From NCBI RefSeq assembly GCF_018130695.1, contig NZ_JAFCJX010000017.1, positions 62,001 to 126,000 of the forward strand: a stretch of 64,000 nucleotides of DNA, read 5' to 3'. The number at the start of each line of letters is the position of its first letter. Position 1 is the first letter of the stretch. Positions 53,481-61,076 of this stretch are shown here, piece by piece. A program made the position numbers and the translations under genes. The notes under the pieces were generated by a model. The model did no database searches and was not told where the DNA came from. It worked only from the letters and a program-made list of their open reading frames with translations. Source of the DNA: Bradyrhizobium jicamae. Its GTDB lineage: Bacteria > Pseudomonadota > Alphaproteobacteria > Rhizobiales > Xanthobacteraceae.

Positions 53481-54056
53481 TCATCGTTCATAGACGAAGG
53501 CTGATGTGCCTCGTGCCGCGCGATAGACGTCCCAGCGCGGATGCTCGCTGATGGAGCGTGCCGGTGTGTTGATTGGTGGCACGTCACCGGTAGAATCGCC
53601 GGCACCGGGGGACGCCATCGGCTGGTTGCGTGGTCCGTGCGTCTGGTCGGGAGCCCTCGCCGCGAAACTTGCGACGACGCGCGCAATCGCTTGGTCGCGG
53701 TCTGTACTTTTTGTGTTGGTTGCTTGCAGTCGTGCATCGAGCAATCTGCCAAGCCCGGCGATGTGCTTACACGCGTCGAATGTCGTGGCGGCCGTCAGCC
53801 CTGCCTGCTTTGTTTCCGCGGCATCAAGTTGAGCGAGACCCGTTCGGACCTGCTGACCGGTGGCGATGGCCTCGGTCGCGAGCTGGATGGCCTCGTCACG
53901 GTCGGTTGCCTGAATTGGAATCGGCTTCCGCCCCGCAACTGTGATGAGCAGCGGCTCGAACGAGCTCGCCTGCCGGACAATCGCCGTCAGCGGCCGCACC
54001 AACCCCGGCGTTGGGGCGCATTGTTCGACCAGAGCCGCAAATGCAGCGGGATCCAT
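53481..54056 (-). CDS. VirB1-like lytic transglycosylase homologue, catalytic Glu missing
   Basis: A 191-residue protein at the VirB1 position. Layout follows SLT-type VirB1: VRPLTAIVRQASSFEPLLITVAG, then DEAIQLATEAIATGQQVRTGLAQLD and TTFDACKHIAGLGRLLDARL. The expected catalytic Glu (IVRxES) is replaced: the sequence reads RQAS, so lytic activity is unlikely. No signal peptide is visible. It may retain a structural role. 76 bp upstream of virB2, 38 bp downstream of luxI. Confidence 0.72.
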   Translation of the reverse strand: MDPAAFAALVEQCAPTPGLVRPLTAIVRQASSFEPLLITVAGRKPIPIQATDRDEAIQLATEAIATGQQVRTGLAQLDAAETKQAGLTAATTFDACKHIAGLGRLLDARLQATNTKSTDRDQAIARVVASFAARAPDQTHGPRNQPMASPGAGDSTGDVPPINTPARSISEHPRWDVYRAARGTSAFVYER

Positions 54057-54094
54057 GTTGAGAACTCTTTGTCAGGAGCTGAGGACGTTCGACG

Positions 54095-54730
54095 CTATGC
54101 CGCGAGGGCCAGGCTTGACGGTGCGTCAATTGCACGCCCGGAAATCTTGCCGGCCGCCCGGATTGCGCCGAGGGCGTCATCGGTGATCGGCAACAATCCG
54201 GCCACGGCATTGGTGGTCCCGACTTGACGAGGTGTGCCGAGGCGATCGAGTTGCCACCCGGCTCGGCGCAGGATGCGCTCCATGCGCAGATCAGTGACGG
54301 TTGCGATGGCCTGCAGATCGCGCTGCTGACCCCATTCAATCATTGCGGCAAAGAGCAGGAACGTTGCTTCCCGCAAGCCGTTCTCAGCTGTCGCTGCGAC
54401 GTTTTTTGTGTCAACGCAAAAGCGCGAGCTCTCCCAAATCCCTGCTGCTTTGGGTGCCGCGTGGCCATCCAGCAACACCGGGAACGTATCCGCGAGCATG
54501 TTGCGTCCAGTGGTGGGCAGCAGCCGAACACAACCAACCACGTCGGTCTGCTCGAGCACCAGGAGATATGTCGGCTTGAGTGTGTCGTACTGATCAATCT
54601 CCAATCCGTCGGAGACGGAAACGTCCCAGTCGAGCCGATCCTTGAACACGCGCCCTCGCAGGCGATGCATTGCCAATGTCAGGTCGGAGTCATGCAGGAG
54701 CGCCGAACGGGTGCGCACAATGACCTTCAT
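54095..54730 (-). CDS. Acyl-homoserine-lactone synthase, LuxI family
   Basis: A 211-residue AHL synthase from ATG 54730 (GAGG six bases upstream). Invariant family residues are present: the Arg/Phe/Trp block RLRGRVFKDRLDWDV, the acidic pair region GLEIDQYD, GCVRLLP, and WESSRF. It makes an acyl-HSL from SAM and an acyl carrier. It is the first gene of the minus-strand transfer operon and lies downstream of a lux-box-like palindrome. Sequence does not match the well-known BjaI N-terminus, and the signal identity is unknown. Confidence 0.93.
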   Translation of the reverse strand: MKVIVRTRSALLHDSDLTLAMHRLRGRVFKDRLDWDVSVSDGLEIDQYDTLKPTYLLVLEQTDVVGCVRLLPTTGRNMLADTFPVLLDGHAAPKAAGIWESSRFCVDTKNVAATAENGLREATFLLFAAMIEWGQQRDLQAIATVTDLRMERILRRAGWQLDRLGTPRQVGTTNAVAGLLPITDDALGAIRAAGKISGRAIDAPSSLALAA

Positions 54731-54793
54731 TCTTAACCTCAAACTTACGAATCACAGCGTCGAGATCAAGAAAACAGGCGCGGTCACGGCGTT

Positions 54794-54815
54794 GCCCTGT
54801 CAGTTCTGACAGGGC
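54794..54815. promoter_or_regulatory. lux-box-like palindrome upstream of luxI-virB operon
   Basis: A perfect inverted repeat with 10-bp arms (GCCCTGTCAG and complement) around TT, centred about 75 bp upstream of the luxI ATG. It has the CTG...CAG framework of lux/tra boxes and is the only such palindrome in the 204-bp luxI-luxR gap. A LuxR-AHL complex bound here would activate luxI and the transfer genes. Confidence 0.8.
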
Positions 54816-54934
54816 GCTATGGAACTGTCCGTGCCGCAAAGCTGCCGCAACACCGCAATACACGGCCTGCACGTATAGCGCGAATCGTCAAAGTGCTCGC
54901 GTTTGGGGATGAGGTAACTGACTGAAGTGATGCC

Positions 54935-55657
54935 ATGAAAGATGTCAAAAGAGCGTGCGATGAGTTTGTCGATTGTCTTCACTCTGCCAATACGGAAGAT
55001 GATTTTCGGCGTGTCGCGGAACGAGCCGCGCATGCATTGGGATTCCGATGGTTTGCTTATTTTGGCCAGCGCGCGAATAGCCCCAATCTGATCTCATCCT
55101 ATCCGAAGAGTTGGACCAGTCACTATTTTCGGGAAGGATATGACAACATCGATCCCGTTCTCCAGGATCCGCGAAGGCGGATGTTCCTTTGGGATGGACG
55201 CGAGGCGCGAAGTGCGAAGTCAGCGAAAGAGCGCCGTCTGTTTGACGATGCGCTCAGCTTCAAGATCAGGACCGGGCTGACGGTTCGCATTCCCTCGAGT
55301 CAAAATCAGTTCGCGGCGTTTACACTTGCGGTGGACGAGCGCAGCCTTGGACTCGATCGTTTCATCGAGAGCTCGGAGGACATGTTGGAAAGGATGGGTC
55401 TCACCTACCATGCGCATGTGAGCGCCGCCAGAGTTGGATGCACGCCTGTAAACGGACAGCAGGTGAGCTCCCTGACTCAGCGCGAGCGTCAGTGTCTTGC
55501 ATGGGTCTCCGATGGCAAGACGATGCAGGACATCGCCGACATCCTTGGTGTTTCTTTAAGCGGCGTGAAGTTTCATCTGGATAATGCAAGAGGAAGTCTT
55601 GCTGCATCAACCCTTCCCCACGCTGTGGCTCTCGCGCTGCGGCAGGGATTGCTCTGA
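54935..55657 (+). CDS. LuxR family quorum-sensing regulator
   Basis: A 240-residue LuxR-type protein divergent from luxI. The autoinducer domain has FAYFG, SWTSHYFREGYDNIDPVL with the conserved Trp, Tyr, Asp and Pro, FLWDG, and RTGLTVRIP. The C-terminal HTH is [43 protein letters not shown]. It would bind the AHL made by the adjacent LuxI and the palindrome at 54794. All canonical ligand-pocket residues appear intact. Confidence 0.93.
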   Translation: MKDVKRACDEFVDCLHSANTEDDFRRVAERAAHALGFRWFAYFGQRANSPNLISSYPKSWTSHYFREGYDNIDPVLQDPRRRMFLWDGREARSAKSAKERRLFDDALSFKIRTGLTVRIPSSQNQFAAFTLAVDERSLGLDRFIESSEDMLERMGLTYHAHVSAARVGCTPVNGQQVSSLTQRERQCLAWVSDGKTMQDIADILGVSLSGVKFHLDNARGSLAASTLPHAVALALRQGLL

Positions 55658-56436
55658 TGGTGCGCAGCAGGCTTTTCCGGTTTGACACAAGTGGTCCAAG
55701 ATTAGCGGCTTGATCAGGGTGAATTTGTCAGCGACGGTGCAAGGTCCTCCGAGTGAGGTCGGTGCGCCATCACTTGCAGTATTCAGTCAAAAAAACACGC
55801 CTGTTTGCAATTCCGTTGTACCTCTTCGCGGAATCCCGCGAGGGGAAACTGGGCGTCGCCGTTTGGGGGCCGGTTGTTGGCAGCAGCGCGGAAGCTCCGG
55901 AAGCGGACCGCTAAAGCCAGCGTTGGAAATCTCGATGACCCCGGAGACGTCGGGGTCGTCAATGCCGTCGTATGGTCCTTGACACTCGCAGGGGATACCG
56001 GCGCCGCACTGACAGCCCTTTGAACCCTTGCTCCAAGGCAGATGCGGATGGTTTTCACACACCTACCCAAGGCCACCAAATGGGGCAGTTCGGATTGATC
56101 ATGCCGCGAGTCTGTGCCGGCGGTACGCGTCGATCGCTCGGTTTGAGAGCATCAGCATTCGACGCTCACCCTTGAAGATCTGGACGTTGATGTCCCGGAT
56201 GAGAAATTCCGCGGCCTCTTGTTGATCGCCGATTTCCCCGCAGCCACCGAGGAAGTCCCAGGCGATCTGAAGCGAGTTTTCCACGAGGGTTGGCATCAGT
56301 GTAAGCACGAGGAGCTCCATCAAAAACGCGCGGGCCCTGCTCCAAAGATCGCAGGTATGCCGCGCGCAGAGCTGGCGATTATCTCCGCCGCAAAGGTAAC
56401 GTCAGGTCACGTCCGACGTTCCTAGACACACTCTCC
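55658..56436. other. Mostly non-coding stretch with one decayed small gene
   Basis: Apart from the Cys-rich remnant at 55787-56062 nothing is recognisable. A run downstream of luxR contains TTGACA (55681) that could be a promoter element, but no gene is attached to it. Confidence 0.4.
55787..56062 (-). pseudogene. Small Cys-rich protein remnant
   Basis: The frame reads CENHPHLPWSKGSKGCQCGAGIPCECQGPYDGIDDPDVSG, resembling a small CxxC-rich protein family common in Bradyrhizobium that normally begins with CPxCxGxGWVCENHP. Immediately upstream is an in-frame TAG where the Trp of GWVCE should be, preceded by a PFGGLG-like stretch. The likely conclusion is a nonsense mutation plus an indel; a truncated protein from GTG 56062 is possible. 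Confidence 0.4.
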
Positions 56437-56616
56437 TCAGGTGGTCTTGAGCGGGGTCTTCATCGCCTGCTCAACCTCATCCGCAAGCTGCGTGAAGTGC
56501 TGGCTCAACCGGTCGAACAGCTCCCGTTTTGCGGGATCGGCCGCCAGGTCGCGGATCAGAGCCGCCTCGGCCGCATCCGTTCGTAGTCGCTCCAAGGACG
56601 CCAAATAATCCTTCAT
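56437..56616 (-). CDS. Small hypothetical protein (59 aa), translationally coupled
   Basis: A 59-residue protein, KDYLASLERLRTDAAEAALI to EQAMKTPLKTT, acidic and helical. Its ATG overlaps the stop of the gene at 56613-56906 (ATGA), which supports both being real and co-translated. No characterised family. Confidence 0.6.
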   Translation of the reverse strand: MKDYLASLERLRTDAAEAALIRDLAADPAKRELFDRLSQHFTQLADEVEQAMKTPLKTT

Positions 56617-56906
56617 TGGCTTGGCTTGTTCTCGTTGCCGGCCAGCTGCTCCAGCGCCTTGGGCGGCTGGAGGCCAGGCGAGGTCAACCAGTCATTGATG
56701 TGGGAGGCGGTTTCCGCTTGGCGCGCCCGTCGTAACAGCAACTCGCGGGCCATGCCGTGCGGCAGCCTGTCGGCGGCTTCCTTGAAGCGCTGCGCCTCTT
56801 CGGCCAGCCGTTCCTGAAAGGTTTTCTCGTGTTTGATGTGGCGACGCTTTTGCAGGCGCTGCTCCATTCCATGAGAGGAAGGCGGGAGCGCAACGGGCGT
56901 TCTCAT
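56613..56906 (-). CDS. Small helical hypothetical protein
   Basis: About 97 residues (start 56906, or a shorter start at 56867). The highly helical core EKTFQERLAEEAQRFKEAADRLPHGMARELLLRRARQAETASHINDWLTSPGLQPPK is of a type I recognise from Bradyrhizobium hypothetical genes. A shorter relative lies at 57411-57596 (EAQRLRKEARGTPPGVEREKLLRKARMAESASHY). Function unknown. Confidence 0.65.
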   Translation of the reverse strand: MRTPVALPPSSHGMEQRLQKRRHIKHEKTFQERLAEEAQRFKEAADRLPHGMARELLLRRARQAETASHINDWLTSPGLQPPKALEQLAGNENKPSQ

Positions 56907-56917
56907 CAAGGCCGCCC

Positions 56918-57100
56918 GTGACAACCGGATACTACGCCTACGTTATGGGCCACGACGGCCATATCCAAAACCGCATTGCCATCCTCTGTGACGATGACGA
57001 GGAAGCCAAGCGCTTGGCGAAGCAACTGGTTGACGGCCACGATGTAGAGCTCTGGCAGGGCACGCGGATGGTCGCGACCCTCCCCAATAAGGTTGAATAG
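56918..57100 (+). CDS. Small hypothetical protein (60 aa)
   Basis: TGYYAYVMGHDGHIQNRIAILCDDDEEAKRLAKQLVDGHDVELWQGTR has the pattern of a very common Bradyrhizobium short protein (YAYxMGxDGH, CDDDEEAKRLAKQL, VELWQ). It reads away from the pair at 56906. Function unknown. Confidence 0.7.
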   Translation: MTTGYYAYVMGHDGHIQNRIAILCDDDEEAKRLAKQLVDGHDVELWQGTRMVATLPNKVE

Positions 57101-57157
57101 ATATTCGCAGGCGTTGTGGTGCGAGGAATATGCGGGGAGCCTCCCGTATTGCTATGC

Positions 57158-57385
57158 ATGCCAAGATACTTTTTCAACGCACAATGTCGAGGCCGAGCTT
57201 AGATGAGATGGGCGAGGAGTTTGAAGATGTCAAAGCGGCTTGGAGGGAAGCTACCAAGCTTGCGGGCGATATCATCAAGACATCGACCGCAGGTTTCGCC
57301 GGCCAAAGAATTTGTGCTCGACGTGACCGATGAGAACCAGAAGGCGCTTTACATAATCCGGATCAGCGCGGAGGAAATGAAGTAA
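57158..57385 (+). pseudogene. DUF6894-like gene with two compensating frameshifts
   Basis: The start PRYFFNAQ (ATG 57158) is the DUF6894 N-terminus, but the frame hits a stop near 57203. The middle (LDEMGEEFEDVKAAWREATKLAGDIIK) lies in a second frame, and the C-terminus (EFVLDVTDENQKALYIIRISAEEMK) is back in the first. Two indels, near 57190 and 57290, are implied. Family proteins are ~80 residues of unknown function. Confidence 0.7.
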
Positions 57386-57410
57386 GGGCGCTTCAAGGTA
57401 TCCAAGCCGA

Positions 57411-57596
57411 CTACTCAGGCGATTTCGAGTCCCGTGAGACCGTCCGATAATGGGAAGCGCTTTCGGCCATGCGTGCTTTCCGAAGCAGCTTTTCCCGCTC
57501 TACCCCCGGCGGCGTTCCGCGTGCCTCTTTTCGTAGTCGCTGAGCTTCTTCAAAAAGACTCCTGTCCACGGAAGCGAGTTGATAGAACTTTTGCAT
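57411..57596 (-). CDS. Small helical hypothetical protein, relative of 56613 gene
   Basis: A 61-residue basic helical protein. EEAQRLRKEARGTPPGVEREKLLRKARMAESASHY aligns with the core of the 56613-56906 protein but the C-terminal WLTSPGLQ part is replaced by RTVSRDSKSPE. Unknown function. Confidence 0.55.
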   Translation of the reverse strand: MQKFYQLASVDRSLFEEAQRLRKEARGTPPGVEREKLLRKARMAESASHYRTVSRDSKSPE

Positions 57597-57626
57597 GATG
57601 CTGCTCCCTGTTCGGATGAGGCGGTC

Positions 57627-57782
57627 CTAGCTGGGGCCGAAAGCGCTCACGAGCCCGACGGTAATCGGAATTAGGCTAACACAAACCCAAAAGGGCGTGC
57701 TTGAGCTTAGGCCGGCGACAAGGATCCATACCCCGACGCCGACGATCAAGGCTGCGATCGCGTAGGCGGCTGCTTTGTCCAT
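57627..57782 (-). CDS. Small two-helix membrane protein (51 aa)
   Basis: DKAAAYAIAALIVGVGVWILVAG then a short turn and FWVCVSLIPITVGLVSAFGPS: two TM segments in 51 residues. Similar tiny membrane proteins occur in Bradyrhizobium. The downstream strand neighbour is the 57411 gene. Confidence 0.55.
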   Translation of the reverse strand: MDKAAAYAIAALIVGVGVWILVAGLSSSTPFWVCVSLIPITVGLVSAFGPS

Positions 57783-58635
57783 GCTCGATCCAAAAGTAAG
57801 AGGATCGATTTAGCTTTAGGACTCGCCGCGGGCCAAAACGTTCCTGCGCGCAGATGGACGCCGGCCACGGTTTCATTTCGCAGACGAATGTAGAGCGCAG
57901 GCTCGAAACGCAACGAAACAGAACATTCTGCCTGGGCGATCACCGGACGGCATGACCCCAAAAAGCCGGGGCCGTAGGTGAGCGTGATGCCGCAACTTTC
58001 GCCGCGAACCTGTCCAAAGTGTCAGGGCCCGCTCTACCCGCACCCCGGCTTGAGCTTCGCTCTGCGAAAAAAATGGCCGCAGACGTTGCTAGCGCCTGCG
58101 GCTTGTCCGGGAAAATTGAATGTCAGGACAATGATGATACTGCCAGCCCGGTAAGATCCAAGCTGCCGCAAGGCTTTCGAACAAGGGAGTCTTAATTGCT
58201 GAATCCGCAGGTGGAACATTCCGCCCGTTGCCGGGCGGTGACACGAAATTCCGGGAGGCGAGGCAGTGCGGCCTTGGGTTACCACTCGGATGCATGCAGG
58301 GCCCTCGCGGCTCGATTCACATAGGCTAATGCAGTCGTCTTCCTGACATCGCACGATGAAGTCGCCTGCTTGTGGGTTAGCAGGTATCGGCCCCAGCATT
58401 GACCCCACGGCCTCCTAGATGCTGGGGCCATTTTGGACTCAGAAACTTCGAGGCTTCCTGGGGCCTATCGCCGGCACTGTGATACCAGCTGCCACCGGTA
58501 CGCGAAGTTACCGCGGCCGAGCTGGTCACCCCGTGAAAGCGTCCCTGTTTGGGCATAGGGTCTATTCCCGCGCATCAGGGTAGTTTCCGTATTCCTCCGG
58601 TACAAGGAAGCTGGTCGGGATTTTATCCTGGGCGC
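57783..58635. other. Long region without a secure gene; two strong hairpins
   Basis: A weak candidate at 57987-58154 (plus, ~55 aa, CPKC motif, AGGTGAG upstream) overlaps a hairpin at 58076-58102 (GCCGCAG arms) that on the minus strand is followed by a run of T. A second hairpin, 58389-58429 (11-bp arms GGCCCCAGCAT and complement), is followed by ATTTTGG on the plus strand. Both look like terminators, possibly of small RNAs. Confidence 0.45.
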
Positions 58636-58845
58636 ATGTCCAGCCGCTTCACTTACAAAGACGTCAACTTCACAGTGACGCGCCACTCCGAAGATGATGA
58701 TCGATTCGAGATCGCGATGACACTCGACGGCCAATCAATCCGGAGCATAGTAAGGACCCGGTTGCGCGAACTGGCGAAGAGACGCGCCGAGATGCTGATC
58801 GATCGCAAGCTGAAAGACAAAAGTAAAAGCAGCCCAGTCGTTTAA
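58636..58845 (+). CDS. Small hypothetical protein (69 aa)
   Basis: From ATG 58636: SSRFTYKDVNFTVTRHSEDDDRFEIAMTLDGQSIRSIVRTRLRELAKRRAEMLIDRKL. Basic helical C-terminus; no characterised family. The frame is open upstream, but the short start is the more protein-like. Confidence 0.5.
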   Translation: MSSRFTYKDVNFTVTRHSEDDDRFEIAMTLDGQSIRSIVRTRLRELAKRRAEMLIDRKLKDKSKSSPVV

Positions 58846-58863
58846 GCTTCACAGCCTCTACAA

Positions 58864-58929
58864 ATGAGACCGGATTGGCTCGTCATCGCGGCATGTGCCG
58901 TGCTTCTCGTAGCGGTGCTACTGAAGTGA
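58864..58929 (+). CDS. Possible 21-residue membrane peptide
   Basis: RPDWLVIAACAVLLVAVLLK forms a single TM helix followed by a stop. Located 18 bp downstream of the 58636 gene; no strong RBS. Another such peptide is at 59797. Confidence 0.3.
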   Translation: MRPDWLVIAACAVLLVAVLLK

Positions 58930-58949
58930 GATCCCTCAGCTGGGCGCGT

Positions 58950-59151
58950 GCGCGAACAACGGTGCCCGCCTGCAGGATCCGGACATAAGTGCCGTTCTCA
59001 TGCAGATCGAGCCAGCCACACGCGATGCACAGTTGAGGCCGGCTTTGTATTCCGCGGCCGTCGCCTTGTCGCCGAACAGGAATGGCGCGTTGATCTTCTC
59101 AATATAGATGCGGCCGTCCTGGATCGGCTCGAAGGTTCGGGCATGTTCCAT
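58950..59151 (-). pseudogene. Frameshifted small hypothetical gene
   Basis: The start EHARTFEPIQDGRIYIEKINAPFLFGDKATAAEYKAGL matches a Bradyrhizobium small-protein pattern that should continue GWLxLHExGTYVxxxQAG. That continuation (GWLDLHENGTYVRILQAG) is present but in a different frame after about 59025, indicating one indel. Confidence 0.6.
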
Positions 59152-59212
59152 CAGGCGGCGCGCCGCCTTCTCGGGGCGGCATAGTGTCGAGATTCAACGT
59201 GATGCGTCGCCT

Positions 59213-59443
59213 CTAGCTCGTTCGGCTGTGATCTGGGAAGGCGTTCCGCATGGTCGGCTCAGATTCTCCCCTGATATTCGCGCCTCGCTGCCCGCAGATC
59301 TTACACACGAACCGCGGCTCGAGGTCGGAGAGCCTGATGTTGTCGGGCCAGCGATCGACGTAGGCCGGCGGCAGCGTGATGTTGTGGCTGCACCTGTAAT
59401 CGGCGCAGAAGACAATCAGCCTTCGGACGCCTGTCGCGCGCAT
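59213..59443 (-). CDS. Small zinc-ribbon-like hypothetical protein
   Basis: A 76-residue protein: RRLIVFCADYRCSHNITLPPAYVDRWPDNIRLSDLEPRFVCKICGQRGANIR. Two Cys pairs (C...C and CxxC) suggest a zinc site. The pattern is a recurrent Rhizobiales small protein of unknown function. Confidence 0.65.
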   Translation of the reverse strand: MRATGVRRLIVFCADYRCSHNITLPPAYVDRWPDNIRLSDLEPRFVCKICGQRGANIRGESEPTMRNAFPDHSRTS

Positions 59444-59796
59444 CTCGCCCAGCGTACCGGGCGACCATCGGATGTGGGGCTCTCGCGATATGGTATGCGC
59501 ATCCGCAGATAATCGCGCCGCCAGCGGAGAGAGTGAAGCCGCTAGCCATCGCGGGCATCAATCTTACGCAAACAAGGAATTGGTCAAGGCGCGACGAAAG
59601 GTGTGTCGCTCTCGCAACGTCACGATTGTTCCGTTGGCTTTCGACTCGCTTTTGACTTCCCTGGGCGGCGCATTCGGCGTTTGGTCATCGTGGACCCGGG
59701 GTAGGCCTTCTGTATCGAGAGCAGGGTCCAAGAGGCCGCTGTCCAGCGCCAGCGGTCTCTTCGTGTTGCTTCAACATGTGCGAGAGGTAGCATCCA
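59444..59796. other. Intergenic region, nothing recognised
   Basis: No convincing gene or repeat; frames on both strands are unlike known proteins. Confidence 0.35.
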
Positions 59797-59889
59797 ATGC
59801 CGCCCAAGGTATGGGCTTTCGCTACGTCCATCGCTTGGACGGCCGTCGTTGCCGTGCTTCTGCTCTATACGATCTTCAGTCATGGCTAA
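59797..59889 (+). CDS. Possible 30-residue membrane peptide
   Basis: PPKVWAFATSIAWTAVVAVLLL then YTIFSHG: one TM helix, GAGAGG about 9 bases upstream. Probably a real small ORF type in this lineage, but short. Confidence 0.4.
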   Translation: MPPKVWAFATSIAWTAVVAVLLLYTIFSHG

Positions 59890-59975
59890 GAAAGCGGGCG
59901 ACGTAGCGCAGACGTGATTGCGCTCTCGGTGAGAGCTTGCGGGCGCTGACTCTAGCGCCGCGAGCACCCAAAAGA

Positions 59976-60004
59976 CGGCCCCAGCCGGAGCTTGGCTGGG
60001 GCCG
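59976..60004. terminator. Strong hairpin, probable terminator
   Basis: 11-bp perfect arms (CGGCCCCAGCC and complement) with a 7-base loop. T-rich sequence follows on the minus strand (TCTTTTGG), a weaker one on the plus strand. Confidence 0.6.
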
Positions 60005-60078
60005 CATTCCATTTATCGGGCCCCTTCCGAGACAGGACACGACACTTAGGAATTCACCAATCAATATGGCTGATCCAA

Positions 60079-60116
60079 TGTCCTAATTCGGAAAAGTGGG
60101 TGTCCGAACTAGGACA
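60079..60116. repeat. 38-bp imperfect palindrome
   Basis: Arms TGTCCTAATTCGG and CCGAACTAGGACA (one mismatch) around a 12-base spacer AAAAGTGGGTGT. Possibly an operator, a recombinase site or an insertion-sequence end; it stands in a gene-free stretch. Confidence 0.6.
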
Positions 60117-60389
60117 GCGCGCGACACGTTCATCCTACCAACAAGCAGGCGTCGTCTAGTAATCGAGCGCCGGGAGCCGGTCGGCGTAGGGGCGGGCTTG
60201 GACGAGCTTCATGTCACGGCATCTAGCCGTTTCTTCTCCGTCCACTTCGAAAAACTCCGCGCAAGGTATTGGGGTATATCTGGGCGCCGTCCCGTTAAAA
60301 TTGCATCGTCATTATCAACTCCGCCGCAAAATTTTCTTGCTTGGATTTGCGTAGGGAAGGCAGACGGTTCAACCGGCGGAAAGAAACGC

Positions 60390-60629
60390 ATGAGCGAGCT
60401 GGTCTATTGTTGTCCTCGATGCTTCAAAGTCGCCGGTACAGGGATCTTCGTGGAGGGTGTTCAAACGATCGAGAACATCCAGTGCCGACCGATACTCCTG
60501 AAGTGCAAGTCCTGCGGAAACCTGATCAGTGTTGCTGCGAAGAACATGATGATGAGTTCGAGTCTGGAAGGCTCTCGTTTCGCTCCGATGCCGACGGGGC
60601 AGTTCAGCGATCATCAGGTCAAAGCGTAG
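60390..60629 (+). CDS. Small Cys-motif hypothetical protein
   Basis: A 79-residue protein starting SELVYCCPRCFK with a second pair LKCKSCGNLISV: two CxxC pairs form a probable zinc ribbon. GGCGGAAAG precedes the ATG. Function unknown. Confidence 0.5.
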   Translation: MSELVYCCPRCFKVAGTGIFVEGVQTIENIQCRPILLKCKSCGNLISVAAKNMMMSSSLEGSRFAPMPTGQFSDHQVKA

Positions 60630-60873
60630 TCGGTGGCTTCATCGCTGAGATCGTGGTCCGGCGCAATGCGATCAGATGGCTTGGCTTGAACGGGAAGCCG
60701 CCCTCCACCGAGCAGTGCTTGCAGCGCATGTAGCGCTCCAGCTTATGGATCGGCGTATGCTTCGGCCGGCGATGCAATCGTCGGGGCCATACTTTAACGT
60801 TGGCGTCGGCATGCGTACATCGCGCGATTATCGGGAGCATCCGAGTGTGCTCTTTGGTCGCGATACAGGCCAC
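60619..60873 (-). CDS. Small Cys-motif hypothetical protein, possibly decayed
   Basis: The C-terminal half HKLERYMRCKHCSVEGGFPFKPSHLIALR resembles a common Bradyrhizobium zinc-ribbon-like protein; the N-terminal half looks scrambled, so the gene may carry an upstream frameshift. Overlaps the convergent 60390 gene by 11 bp. Confidence 0.4.
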   Translation of the reverse strand: MACIATKEHTRMLPIIARCTHADANVKVWPRRLHRRPKHTPIHKLERYMRCKHCSVEGGFPFKPSHLIALRRTTISAMKPPTTL

Positions 60874-60977
60874 CGCGGAAATCCTATGGTGGTTACGACA
60901 TGATCCACGTCCTCAACATTGATCCGCGTATTGCGCGGCATTGCTTGCACGCCGGACGCCTCCAAGCAGGAGCTTAG

Positions 60978-61002
60978 CCGGACGGCAAGTGTTGCCGTCC
61001 GG
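60978..61002. terminator. Perfect hairpin upstream of Rnk-like genes
   Basis: 11-bp arms CCGGACGGCAA and complement around GTG. Located 75 bp before the first Rnk-like gene. Weak T-run, so it could be a terminator or a leader hairpin. Confidence 0.5.
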
Positions 61003-61076
61003 ATATACCTTCCTTTCCCATCAAATAGCTTTGGTGTGTGGCTCTCCACTAGGCGAGCCCAACGAGGAGGCATGTC

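Larger units (their letters stand above)
59890..60389. other. Region without a gene; terminator and inverted repeat
   Basis: Contains the hairpin 59976-60004 and the 13-bp inverted repeat 60079-60116 described separately. No protein-like frame was recognised. Confidence 0.45.

Noticed and set aside
58034-58408. 124-codon minus-strand frame
   Set aside because: Cys-containing but unrecognised, and it spans a strong hairpin; not supported as a gene.
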